Assembly (NCBI RefSeq): GCF_014873955.1
Contig: NZ_JADBED010000001.1
Location: 248,001-312,000 of the forward strand
Length of the DNA stretch: 64,000 nt
Source: Nesterenkonia lutea
GTDB lineage: Bacteria; Actinomycetota; Actinomycetes; Actinomycetales; Micrococcaceae
Reading direction: 5' to 3'
In this document: positions 20,119-30,470 of the stretch, piece after piece
How positions within the stretch are numbered: position 1 is the first letter of the stretch
Layout: each line of letters begins with the position of its first letter
Notes under the pieces: generated by a model
The model's database searches: none
The model's input: only the letters and a program-made list of their open reading frames with translations
Told to the model about the DNA's origin: nothing
Position numbers and translations under genes: made by a program

Positions 20119-20997
20119 GTGAAGAGAACGACGCCGCAGACCTCCGCTCAGGATGCTGTGACCCCGCCCGGCTCCGCCCAGGATGCTGTGACCCCGCCGG
20201 ACCCCGCTCAACCGGACCAGCCTCGGGCCCGGCCAGCCCCGGGCCCGGGCCTTCCGCGAAGGTTCTATGGGTGGGAGCTGGCGACCGTGCTGGGCCTGTC
20301 ACTGGGTCGCGCCGCGATCTATTCCGTGCTCCAGCTGGCCGAGCGGCTGACCCTGGCTCCGCTGGCAGAGCAGAGCGCCACGGTGCAGTCGTCGCGCTCG
20401 CGGGCCGAGTTCTTCGACTTCAGCTACCAGGTGCTGGACTCCGTCTTCGCCCTGGTGCCTGTGGTGCTGGTCTTCTATCTGTTCTTCCTGCATGGCGTGA
20501 ATCCGTTCCGCAGGTTCGGCTTCGATCTCCGCGCCCCGGGCAGAGACGTGATGTTCGGCGGGGGACTCTTTGTGCTGATCGGTCTGGGCACGCTGGTGAT
20601 CTATGGAGCCGGCCGCGCCGCCGGAATCACCGCGGAGCTCATCCCGGCGGACGTCGGGGATCAGTGGTGGACCGTCCCGGTGCTGGTGCTCACCGCACTG
20701 CGCCATTCACTGCTGGAGGAGGTGATCATGGTCGCCTATCTCTTCGACCGGGTCCGGCGGATCTGGCCCAGGGCCGGGATCTGGATGATCATCGGCGGCT
20801 CGGCCCTGCTGCGCGGGGCCTATCACCTCTATCAGGGGTTCGGCCCGGGAATCGGCAACCTGCTGATGGGACTGATCTTCGGCTGGATCTATCACCGCTA
20901 TGGACGCGTGATGCCGCTGGTGATCGCCCACCTGCTGCTGGATGTGGTGGCGTTCCTCGCCTTCCCCCTGGTGGTGCAGCTGATCCCGGGGCTCTAG
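20119..20997 (+). CDS. CPBP-family intramembrane metalloprotease
   Basis: A 292-residue membrane protein of the CPBP/Abi (CaaX-protease) family, with six to eight hydrophobic segments. The conserved motif 1 appears as LLEEVIMVAYLFDRV (EExxx pattern). Motif 2 is around RGAYHLYQGF with its histidine, and motif 3 is IAHLLLDVVAFL. The first ~45 residues are a Pro/Gln-rich cytosolic tail with two 10-residue repeats (SAQDAVTPPG/D). GTG 20119 follows TAGACT by seven bases (leaderless). The substrate is unknown. Confidence 0.87.
   Translation: MKRTTPQTSAQDAVTPPGSAQDAVTPPDPAQPDQPRARPAPGPGLPRRFYGWELATVLGLSLGRAAIYSVLQLAERLTLAPLAEQSATVQSSRSRAEFFDFSYQVLDSVFALVPVVLVFYLFFLHGVNPFRRFGFDLRAPGRDVMFGGGLFVLIGLGTLVIYGAGRAAGITAELIPADVGDQWWTVPVLVLTALRHSLLEEVIMVAYLFDRVRRIWPRAGIWMIIGGSALLRGAYHLYQGFGPGIGNLLMGLIFGWIYHRYGRVMPLVIAHLLLDVVAFLAFPLVVQLIPGL
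20142..20198 (+). repeat. Two 27-bp direct repeats, 30-bp period, in the CPBP gene
   Basis: Bases 20142-20168 and 20172-20198 are identical except for one position. They encode the duplicated SAQDAVTPP block in the N-terminal tail. Confidence 0.9.
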
Positions 20998-21050
20998 CAG
21001 ATCGGGGCTGCGGCAGGGCTGCGGCAGGGCTGACGGCGAAAAGAGCTGCC

Positions 21051-21098
21051 GACGAGTAGAGGCCCTAACGAGAAGAGGCCCTGACGAGAAGGGGCCCC
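21051..21098 (+). repeat. Three 16-bp tandem repeats running into a terminator
   Basis: Units of the form RACGAGNAGRGGCCCY occur at 21051-21066, 21067-21082 and 21083-21098. The last unit forms part of the left arm of the following hairpin. A GCGGCAGGGCT duplication lies just upstream. This suggests local slippage or terminator duplication. Confidence 0.8.
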
Positions 21099-21122
21099 GA
21101 CCGAAAACGGTCGGGGCCCCTT
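21089..21122. terminator. Bidirectional terminator between the CPBP gene and groL
   Basis: AAGGGGCCCCGACCG and its exact 15-bp complement are separated by AAAA. It is located between convergent genes, just after the groL stop. Confidence 0.9.
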
Positions 21123-21141
21123 CCACGGGTGTCAGACGAGG

Positions 21142-22737
<1,596 letters not shown>

Positions 22738-22810
22738 TTATTGCTGCTCCTTTGAGAGTGTGAGAATTGGATCCAGATGAGGTCCGTGTAGAGACTTCAG
22801 CGGTCCGTTC

Positions 22811-23107
22811 TTACTTCTCGATGATGGCGAGGACGTCGCGAGCGTTGAGCACGAGGTACTCTTCGCCGCTGACCTTGACCTCAGTGCCGCCGAACTTGGA
22901 GTAGATGACGACGTCGCCCTCGGAGACGTCGACGGGGATGCGCTTGCCCTTTTCGTCGAAGCGACCTGGGCCCACGGCGACGACCTTGCCCTCCTGGGGC
23001 TTTTCCTTCGCGGTGTCGGGGATGACCAGACCGGAAGCGGTGGTCTGCTCTGCTTCCAGGGGGCGGACAACGATGCGATCCTCGAGAGGCTTGATGGAGA
23101 CTGACAC
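22811..23107 (-). CDS. groES: Co-chaperonin GroES
   Basis: A 98-residue 10-kDa co-chaperonin that caps the GroEL ring. [26 protein letters not shown] is the signature, the mobile loop is [12 protein letters not shown], and [21 protein letters not shown] is the C-terminal half. It is the first gene of groES-groL. The -10 box is about 220 bases upstream, giving an unusually long leader of roughly 210 bases. Confidence 0.97.
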   Translation of the reverse strand: MSVSIKPLEDRIVVRPLEAEQTTASGLVIPDTAKEKPQEGKVVAVGPGRFDEKGKRIPVDVSEGDVVIYSKFGGTEVKVSGEEYLVLNARDVLAIIEK

Positions 23108-23295
23108 GTCAGTACTCTCCTTTGCGTGGTGTGGATACGGATTATCAGCACAGGCCCGTGCTGAGCCTCCCGGTGCGTCCGGGGTGCTCGACGAGCCGAA
23201 ATCTGTCGCACGCCTTGGGAGTGGCCAACCGTCGTCGCGGTGCCGGATGGTGCCCCGTCAGGCTGATATCCGCAGGTTGACGACCTGCGGACAAG

Positions 23296-23322
23296 CTGGC
23301 ACCCGAGGGTCTCGAGTGCTAA
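23296..23322 (-). promoter_or_regulatory. Second, degenerate CIRCE operator (groESL)
   Basis: The right half GAGTGCTAA is perfect. Nine bases away, the left half CTGGCACCC matches six of nine positions of TTAGCACTC. It overlaps the expected transcription start of groES, consistent with HrcA repression. Confidence 0.7.
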
Positions 23323-23327
23323 CTGAA

Positions 23328-23356
23328 ACTTTAGGACGGCCTTAGCACTCGGTCAA
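23328..23356 (-). promoter_or_regulatory. groESL promoter
   Basis: On the minus strand, TTGACC (23356-23351), a 17-base spacer and TAAAGT (23333-23328) form a near-consensus housekeeping promoter. The -35 box lies within the spacer of the perfect CIRCE, and the start site falls at the edge of the second CIRCE. Confidence 0.8.
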
Positions 23357-23368
23357 GCAGAGTGCTAA
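23342..23368. promoter_or_regulatory. Perfect CIRCE operator (HrcA site)
   Basis: TTAGCACTC, nine bases, GAGTGCTAA is an exact match to the CIRCE consensus bound by the HrcA heat-shock repressor. It lies between groES and guaB. Confidence 0.95.
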
Positions 23369-23400
23369 GGCTTTGGCTCCGGGCGGACGGGGACGGCACG

Positions 23401-23406
23401 TAGACT
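23401..23406 (+). promoter_or_regulatory. -10 box of guaB
   Basis: TAGACT lies 42 bases before the guaB start, downstream of the CIRCE. The divergent CIRCE could in principle also affect this promoter. Confidence 0.45.
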
Positions 23407-23430
23407 TGTCGCTGAGCCACCCCTTTTTGA

Positions 23431-24987
<1,557 letters not shown>

Positions 24988-25000
24988 TAAAGGAGCTGTT

Positions 25001-26143
25001 TTGAGCAACGAGATCCCTATTGGCCTGGCAAAGAACGGACGCCGGGCCTGGGCGCTCGACGATGTCGCCATCGTCCCGAACCGACGTACTCGCAGCCCGC
25101 AGGATGTGAGCCTGGACTGGCGCATCGACGCGTACTCCTTCACCATGCCGGTGATCGGAGCCCCGATGGACTCTGTGATGTCCCCGGCCACCGCCATCGA
25201 GCTGGGCAGGCAGGGCGGATTGGGCGTGCTGAACCTCGAGGGTCTGTGGACCCGCTACGAGGATCCTGAGCCGGTGCTCGCCGAGATCGCAGCGCTGGGC
25301 GCCGATGAGGTCTCCGCGGAGAACACCCGACGTCTGCAGCAGCTCTACTCCGAGCCGATCAGGGCCGAGCTGATCACTGCACGGCTCGCGGAGATCCGTG
25401 AGGCCGGCGTCGTCGTCTCAGGCTCGCTGACGCCCCAGCGCACGCAGGAGTTCTACCGCACGGTCATCGAGGCCGGGGTGGACATGTTCGTCATCCGGGG
25501 CACCACAGTCTCCGCGGAGCACGTGGCGCAGAACGGCGACCCGCTGAACCTCAAGGAGTTCATCTACGAACTCGATGTGCCCGTGATCGTCGGCGGTGCC
25601 GCCGGGTACACGCCCGCGCTGCACCTGATGCGCACCGGTGCCGCCGGCGTGCTGGTGGGCTTCGGAGGCGGAGCCGCCACCACCACCCGCCGAGCCATGG
25701 GGATCCGCGTGCCGATGGCCACCGCCATCAGTGACATCGCCGCCGCACGCCGGGACTACCTCGATGAATCCGGAGGCCGCTACGTCCACGTCATCGCCGA
25801 CGGCGGCATGGGCTCCTCCGGAGACCTGGTCAAGGCACTGGCCATGGGGGCCGACGCCGTCATGCTCGGCACCACGCTGGCCCGCGCCGAAGAGGCGCCG
25901 GGCAGAGGCTGGCACTGGGGACTCGAAGCGGTCCACCCGGACTTCCCGCGCGGACACCGCACCCGGGTCGGGACCGTGGCGCCGCTGCAAGAGGTGCTGT
26001 GGGGCCCCGCCCACCACACGGACGGCTCCTCGAACCTGATGGGCGGCCTGCGCCACGCGATGGCCTCCACCGGCTACGTGGACCTGAAATCCTTCCAGCG
26101 CGTGGACGCCATCGTCTCCCCGATGGGCCAGCAGACCCGCTGA
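25001..26143 (+). CDS. guaB3: GuaB3-family IMP dehydrogenase-related protein
   Basis: A 380-residue TIM-barrel protein without CBS domains, starting at TTG 25001 behind AGGAG. MPVIGAPMDSVMSPATAIELGRQGGLGVLNLEG and DVPVIVGGAAGYTPALHLMRTGAAGVLVG show the purine-nucleotide barrel. The IMPDH cysteine loop (SICTTR) is replaced by GGAATTTRR, so the catalytic cysteine of IMPDH is missing. GuaB3 proteins are conserved beside guaB in actinobacteria and have been linked to GMP reductase-like activity in other lineages; that is not shown here. It is cotranscribed with guaB. Confidence 0.9.
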   Translation: MSNEIPIGLAKNGRRAWALDDVAIVPNRRTRSPQDVSLDWRIDAYSFTMPVIGAPMDSVMSPATAIELGRQGGLGVLNLEGLWTRYEDPEPVLAEIAALGADEVSAENTRRLQQLYSEPIRAELITARLAEIREAGVVVSGSLTPQRTQEFYRTVIEAGVDMFVIRGTTVSAEHVAQNGDPLNLKEFIYELDVPVIVGGAAGYTPALHLMRTGAAGVLVGFGGGAATTTRRAMGIRVPMATAISDIAAARRDYLDESGGRYVHVIADGGMGSSGDLVKALAMGADAVMLGTTLARAEEAPGRGWHWGLEAVHPDFPRGHRTRVGTVAPLQEVLWGPAHHTDGSSNLMGGLRHAMASTGYVDLKSFQRVDAIVSPMGQQTR

Positions 26144-26174
26144 CCGCCCTCACAGACTGGGTAGTATGCGGTGC

Positions 26175-26630
26175 ATGACGCATGACTTGGCCCCGGCGGC
26201 CCGCAGAATAGTGGGCCTCGACGCGCTGGTGTGCCTCGCCGCTGTCGGGCTGGGTGTTGCTGGCGGGCTCGTGCTGACAGCTTTAGGTGAGACGCTCATC
26301 GCTGGGTCGATCAGCGGTGAATCGTTGAGTTTCTACCCCGTGCTCTTCATCATGATCATGTTTCCCGCGTTCGTGAGTGCAGGTGTTGCCGTCGTCGCGA
26401 TACAGGTCCTTCGACGAGTCTCTGGGACGAAGAAGACCGCGCGGTGGGAAGCCCTTCTGGGGGCTGCTGTGGTCGCGCTGGGCATCTCGCTCGGGATCTA
26501 CTCGTGGGGCGGTATGGGAAGCATCCTCGCTATGGCGCTGACGGGCTTGCCCGCCGCATTCCTGACCTGGCTGGGCCTGCGCAGAACCGGCGCGATCGCC
26601 GCTCGCAGGGCCGTACCGGGTCTCTCTTAG
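26175..26630 (+). CDS. Hypothetical four-helix membrane protein
   Basis: A 151-residue protein with four hydrophobic segments (about residues 13-35, 48-76, 92-110 and 117-135) and no recognised domain. ATG 26175 follows TAGTAT by seven bases, the clearest leaderless signal here; ATG 26166 overlaps that box and is less likely. Codon use is less GC-biased at third positions than in neighbours (GTT, GCT and TTA codons), hinting at recent acquisition. A strong terminator begins at its stop. Confidence 0.65.
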   Translation: MTHDLAPAARRIVGLDALVCLAAVGLGVAGGLVLTALGETLIAGSISGESLSFYPVLFIMIMFPAFVSAGVAVVAIQVLRRVSGTKKTARWEALLGAAVVALGISLGIYSWGGMGSILAMALTGLPAAFLTWLGLRRTGAIAARRAVPGLS

Positions 26631-26678
26631 AGCTGCGGGGTGTCGCAGGACCTCAGCCCTGCGACACCCCACAGCTCT
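26629..26678. terminator. Long terminator stem between convergent genes
   Basis: Twenty-base arms at 26629-26648 and 26659-26678 are complementary except at one position, around a ten-base loop. It lies between the small membrane protein and the secreted nuclease. Confidence 0.85.
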
Positions 26679-26707
26679 GCGTCTTCCTGCCAGCAGGATC
26701 AAGCAGC

Positions 26708-29700
26708 TCAGCAGCTGCCTGTCTCCTCCCAGGGACCGTAGGGGTCTCCGGGCTCCTGATTCCGGGTGTGCCACTTCGCCGAGTAGCTGACGCCCTCGTG
26801 CACGATGGTCTCGCCGCCGTCGAACTGTGAGCTCGGTGCCCACTGCGGCAGGGTCGCGTCGCCACATTCCGCAGGCGTCCCCACCTCGGACCAGGCGCTC
26901 CATGGGGATGCCCCGGGGACCTGATTCTGGGAGTACCAGAGTGCGGTGTAGACGCCGCCCTCGTAGGTCACGGTGTCGCCGTTGGTGTAGACCGCGGCTG
27001 CGTCCCAGGCCTCGTCGCTGGGAGGCTCCTCGCCGCCGTCGTCGTCTCCATCCTCGTCCTCATCACTGTCGCCGGGGGTGCCGGCTTCGGAGAGGGCGAG
27101 GTCGGCCAGGATCGGATCGTGATCCGAGGAGCGCCACTGATCTGGTGCGTGGAGCAGGGTTCCCACGGAGTTGTAGCGGCTGTACTCCAGCGCGAGCGGT
27201 TCCACGGCGTTGATGTTCCAGATCTGCGTCTGGGCCACATCGCCGGCGGCGGCTTCGGTGGCGAAGAGGTGGTCCAGGGACCCCACGGCGCCGTCGTACA
27301 TGTAGCTGTAGCCGCCGGTCTCCGCGGAGAGGTTCGTGTACCCGGCCTCGGTGATGACCTGGATCGGGTCCTCCAGCTCGTAGGAGTTGAAATCGCCCAT
27401 CAGGAAGAGCTTCTCGGTTCCGGCATCGGCCTGCAGGGCGTCGGCGAAGGCCACCAGCGCCTCGGCCTGCCGGACCCGGTCCCCGTTGAAGGAGCCCTGC
27501 CCGTTCGTGTCGGCGTTGTCACCGGTGCCGCTGCCACCCTTGGACTTGAAGTGGTTCACGACGGCGAGGAAGCTCTCCGCGTCGTCGGTCGTCTCGCCGG
27601 AGCCGTCTACCTCCGTGAACTCCTGGGCCAGCGGTTCGCGTGCGTTGGAGAAGATCGCGTCCAGGTCCAGCTCCCCGAGCTGGCTCTGATCGAGGTCATC
27701 GACCCCGTCTTCGAAGAGGATGCGCGAATCGCCCTCGGGGGCGACCCGATCGGTGCGGTAGATGAACCCGTTGCGGATCACATCTTCTTCGGCGGGAACC
27801 TCCTCGGGAGATTCGACGTAGTCCCAGGTGCCGGCGCTGTTCTCGGCGCTGTTGAGCGCCTCGACCAGGGCTGCCAGCGCCCGGTCCCGATCACCGTCCT
27901 CGAAGAAGTACCGGGTGTTCTCGATCTCCTGGAGAGCGACGACGTCGGCATCGAGCCCGTCGATCGCCGCCACGATCTTGTCCTCCTGGCGTTCGAAGCT
28001 CTCCTGGCTGTAGGCGCCACGCGCGTCGCAGTAGTCGTTGGTGGTGGGGTTGCCGTCGATGTCGGTGTAGTACTCACATCCGGCCTCGTCCTCGCCGAGG
28101 GAGATGAAGTAGTTGAGCACGTTGAATCCGGCGATGCGCACATCTCCGGTCCGTTCCGCAGGGGACTCATTGCCCTCGCGGGTGTTCTCGAACTCTGCGG
28201 GCTGGACCTGCTCGGCCGTCTCCGGGGTGAGCTTGCTCAGCGGCTGCAGCCGCCATTCCTCGAACCGGTAGTCCATGATCACGTCGGTCTGCCACAGCAC
28301 CTCGGCGCCGATGCGGATCGGATCCTCAAGCGTGAGATACGGCAGCGGCTGGTCACGGTCCTCGCTCCAGGCCTGCCAGGAGGTCGACGCCGCGTCGTCG
28401 AGGTAGATGACGCGCTCAGCGTTCTCAGCGGCCAGCGCCTCAGCCTCGGGGCCCGGGCGGAACGCCGAGGTGGGGTTCACCAGCGGCTCCTCTCCCACAA
28501 CGATGCCGATCTCGCCGTACTGGTTCAGCGTGTAGTGGTCGGTGACCGTGTAGGTGCCCTGCGGGTCGATCAGCATGCCCAGCAGGGATTCGCGGTCCTC
28601 CGCGTTCTCCGGAACCTCCACGGAGGCGGGCTTGACCGCCTCGAAGGGCTCATCTTCGATCAGGCTGAACTCGTGGTGCGGGGTCTGCGTGGACTCCGGG
28701 TAGAGGCTGATCTGCGGAGCGTCGTAGTAGACCTCGGCGTCGCCGGTGATCTCGACGAAGTCGCCGACCTGCACGCGCTGCTCGGAGACCGACCACGGCG
28801 AATACACGAAGATCGCGTCCGAGGTCTCGTGCGTGCTCAGATCCACGTCCCCGCCGGACCCTGTGGTCTGCAGATAGAAGCCGTTGAAGCTCTGCTCCGC
28901 GGGGTACACGGCGGTCACCACGCCGCGAGTGGTCACGGCGAACTCCTCGTCATCGCCTGCCAACGTGGAGTTGATCTCGTCGATCTCCAGCTCCGTGGGA
29001 TCCGTCTCGGGATCTGTGGGTTCTGGGTCGGTCGGCTCCGGGTCGGTCGGCTCGGGATCCGTGGGTTCAGGATCCGTAGGTTCCTCACCGGGCTCAGAGG
29101 GTTCAGGATCTGTGGGCTCAGGCTCAGGCTCCGCGCCGGGGCTGGTCTCGCCCGCGGCGTTGGTGGGCGAGGGAGTCCCTCGGGTGAAGTCCGCGGAGTT
29201 GTCGTCGGTATCGGATCCCCCGGTGCGGTTGAGCGACTGGGTGTTGGTCCCCGAGGTCGCCGCAGCGGTCTCGAAGGTGTTGGTGCTGCCGAAGCCCAGC
29301 AGGTCTGCCACCCCTTCGTGATCCACCACTGACTCCAGCGGCAGCCCCTCCAGAGTCTCGGCGGTGGTGGCGAGGATCAACGTCCCGCCAGCACCCGCAC
29401 CGATCGCCGCACCGGTCTCGGCGTCAGCTGCCGGGAGCCCCGCGCCGTCGCCGCTGTTGCCTCCGCCCTGGATCAGGTAGTGCCCGTCGGGCTGGATCTC
29501 TCCGCTGAGCTCCACCGTGGATGTCGGCGCGCCGGTGGAGGACCGGGCACGGTACTGCAGCGACCAGTCGGTGAGGCTCACCGTCTCCTCGCAGGTGTTC
29601 AGCAGTTCGACGAAGCGGTGGGACAGTGCCGCCGAGCCGCTGCCGCCGTTGGGGAACGCCTCGTTGATCACGACGCAGTCTGCGCCGGAGACCTTCTCCG

Positions 29701-29827
29701 GGGCAGGAGTCTCGGGGGTGGCGAAGGCCGGGGCGGGTGCCAGCAGCGCGGTGCTCAGACCGACAGCTGCGAGTCCGCGGGCGAGGCGTCGTGGTCCTGG
29801 TGGGGGAGCATGGCTGGGGGATCTCAT
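26708..29827 (-). CDS. Secreted multidomain ExeM/NucH-type nuclease
   Basis: A 1039-residue exported protein. A Sec signal peptide (RRLARGLAAVGLSTALLAPAPAFA) is followed by a lamin-tail-like domain (CVVINEAFPNGGSGSAALSHRFVELLN, about residues 50-215). A TDPEP-repeat linker comes next (about 230-275), then an OB-fold nuclease-accessory domain (about 280-560). The endonuclease/exonuclease/phosphatase domain (RIAGFNVLNYF, ALQEIEN, FKSKGGSG, LMGDFNSYE, SSDHDPI) shows the catalytic Asn, Glu, Asp and His. Two C-terminal chitin/cellulose-binding type 5/12 modules (YTNGDTVTYEGGVYTALWYSQNQ and FDGGETIVHEGVSYSAKWHTRNQ) replace the LPXTG anchor seen in many relatives. It is probably an extracellular DNase for nutrient or matrix turnover. 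The start is ATG 29827 with GAGGA upstream. Confidence 0.9.
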   Translation of the reverse strand: MRSPSHAPPPGPRRLARGLAAVGLSTALLAPAPAFATPETPAPEKVSGADCVVINEAFPNGGSGSAALSHRFVELLNTCEETVSLTDWSLQYRARSSTGAPTSTVELSGEIQPDGHYLIQGGGNSGDGAGLPAADAETGAAIGAGAGGTLILATTAETLEGLPLESVVDHEGVADLLGFGSTNTFETAAATSGTNTQSLNRTGGSDTDDNSADFTRGTPSPTNAAGETSPGAEPEPEPTDPEPSEPGEEPTDPEPTDPEPTDPEPTDPEPTDPETDPTELEIDEINSTLAGDDEEFAVTTRGVVTAVYPAEQSFNGFYLQTTGSGGDVDLSTHETSDAIFVYSPWSVSEQRVQVGDFVEITGDAEVYYDAPQISLYPESTQTPHHEFSLIEDEPFEAVKPASVEVPENAEDRESLLGMLIDPQGTYTVTDHYTLNQYGEIGIVVGEEPLVNPTSAFRPGPEAEALAAENAERVIYLDDAASTSWQAWSEDRDQPLPYLTLEDPIRIGAEVLWQTDVIMDYRFEEWRLQPLSKLTPETAEQVQPAEFENTREGNESPAERTGDVRIAGFNVLNYFISLGEDEAGCEYYTDIDGNPTTNDYCDARGAYSQESFERQEDKIVAAIDGLDADVVALQEIENTRYFFEDGDRDRALAALVEALNSAENSAGTWDYVESPEEVPAEEDVIRNGFIYRTDRVAPEGDSRILFEDGVDDLDQSQLGELDLDAIFSNAREPLAQEFTEVDGSGETTDDAESFLAVVNHFKSKGGSGTGDNADTNGQGSFNGDRVRQAEALVAFADALQADAGTEKLFLMGDFNSYELEDPIQVITEAGYTNLSAETGGYSYMYDGAVGSLDHLFATEAAAGDVAQTQIWNINAVEPLALEYSRYNSVGTLLHAPDQWRSSDHDPILADLALSEAGTPGDSDEDEDGDDDGGEEPPSDEAWDAAAVYTNGDTVTYEGGVYTALWYSQNQVPGASPWSAWSEVGTPAECGDATLPQWAPSSQFDGGETIVHEGVSYSAKWHTRNQEPGDPYGPWEETGSC
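29000..29115 (-). repeat. TDPEP-coding tandem repeats in the nuclease linker
   Basis: A degenerate 15-bp unit encoding T-D-P-E-P recurs about six times in a Pro/Glu/Asp linker between the N-terminal domain and the OB-fold region. The number of units is likely to vary among strains. Confidence 0.8.
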
Positions 29828-30036
29828 CAAGGCATAGTCCTCAGGTCAGTGCGAATGATCGGGCCGTGTTTCCTGGGTGAGCGAGTGAGCGCAGCCACAT
29901 CGCGTCCCAGATCGCATCAAAGCAGTGTCATGTGAACGGCGTGCTACATGAAGGGAAATGTCCGACTCTCCCGGGCAGGACGGGCTGATCTGGGACCTCA
30001 TATGTCCGACCGGACGACGCCGGCTGGACGCCTCGT

Positions 30037-30052
30037 ATACCCCCTGGGGTAT
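30037..30052. promoter_or_regulatory. CsoR/CstR-type operator upstream of the small cysteine-rich gene
   Basis: ATACCCCCTGGGGTAT is a G/C-tract dyad with ATAC...GTAT ends, the form bound by CsoR-family repressors (copper, or persulfide for CstR). A TATTAT -10-like box (30050-30055) overlaps its right end, and a GGGAG site and ATG follow. No csoR-like gene is in the window, so the regulator must be elsewhere. Confidence 0.65.
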
Positions 30053-30086
30053 TATTTGGGTTCAGCATCGACCAAGGGAGAACGCC

Positions 30087-30248
30087 ATGTGCCGTGCAGT
30101 GACCTGCAAGACCTGCGGAAAGACCACCTGGGCAGGCTGTGGCCAGCATGTCGACGAGGTGATGCGCGAGGTGAGCTCCACTCAGCGTTGCCCCGGACAC
30201 GAGCCGGAACCGCGCAGCGGATTCTTCGCCCGCCTGCTCGGTCGCTGA
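30087..30248 (+). CDS. Small cysteine-rich (zinc-ribbon-like) protein
   Basis: A 53-residue protein with an N-terminal C-x4-C-x2-C then C-x-x-H pattern (MCRAVTCKTCGKTTWAGCGQH), a later RCPGH, and a basic FFARLLGR tail. The Cys/His spacing could bind one metal ion or carry reactive thiols. GGGAG lies seven bases before ATG 30087. Similar tiny proteins are widespread hypotheticals in actinobacteria, and I know of no assigned function. The CsoR/CstR-like operator upstream suggests a copper or reactive-sulfur response. Confidence 0.78.
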   Translation: MCRAVTCKTCGKTTWAGCGQHVDEVMREVSSTQRCPGHEPEPRSGFFARLLGR

Positions 30249-30336
30249 GCCTGACCAGGGACCAGGAGCTGAGGACCGGAACAGGAGCCGTTCGCCTTGA
30301 GGGCAGACGCATCGAGCGGCCGAGGCCGACACGCGA

Positions 30337-30379
30337 AAAGGGTCCGTCACCGAGACGCTGTCTCAGTGACGGACCCTTT
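30337..30379 (+). terminator. Terminator downstream of the small cysteine-rich gene
   Basis: AAAGGGTCCGTCAC (30337-30350) pairs with GTGACGGACCCTTT (30366-30379). It lies immediately before the IS target duplication. Confidence 0.85.
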
Positions 30380-30383
30380 CGGT

Positions 30384-30399
30384 TCCGCGGAGGATGGGG
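30384..30399 (+). repeat. Left copy of the IS target-site duplication
   Basis: TCCGCGGAGGATGGGG is identical to 31679-31694 at the other side of the IS. The sequence belongs to the 3' end of tRNA-Ser. Confidence 0.9.
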
Positions 30400-30470
30400 T
30401 GTTGAGTCTCAATACATATTCAAGGGATGTCTCAATACATCGGAAAGGTTCCGGTGGCCGATCATGATTG

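Noticed and set aside
30468..30470. TTG start for the transposase
   Set aside because: ATG immediately follows at 30471 in the same frame and is the simpler choice.
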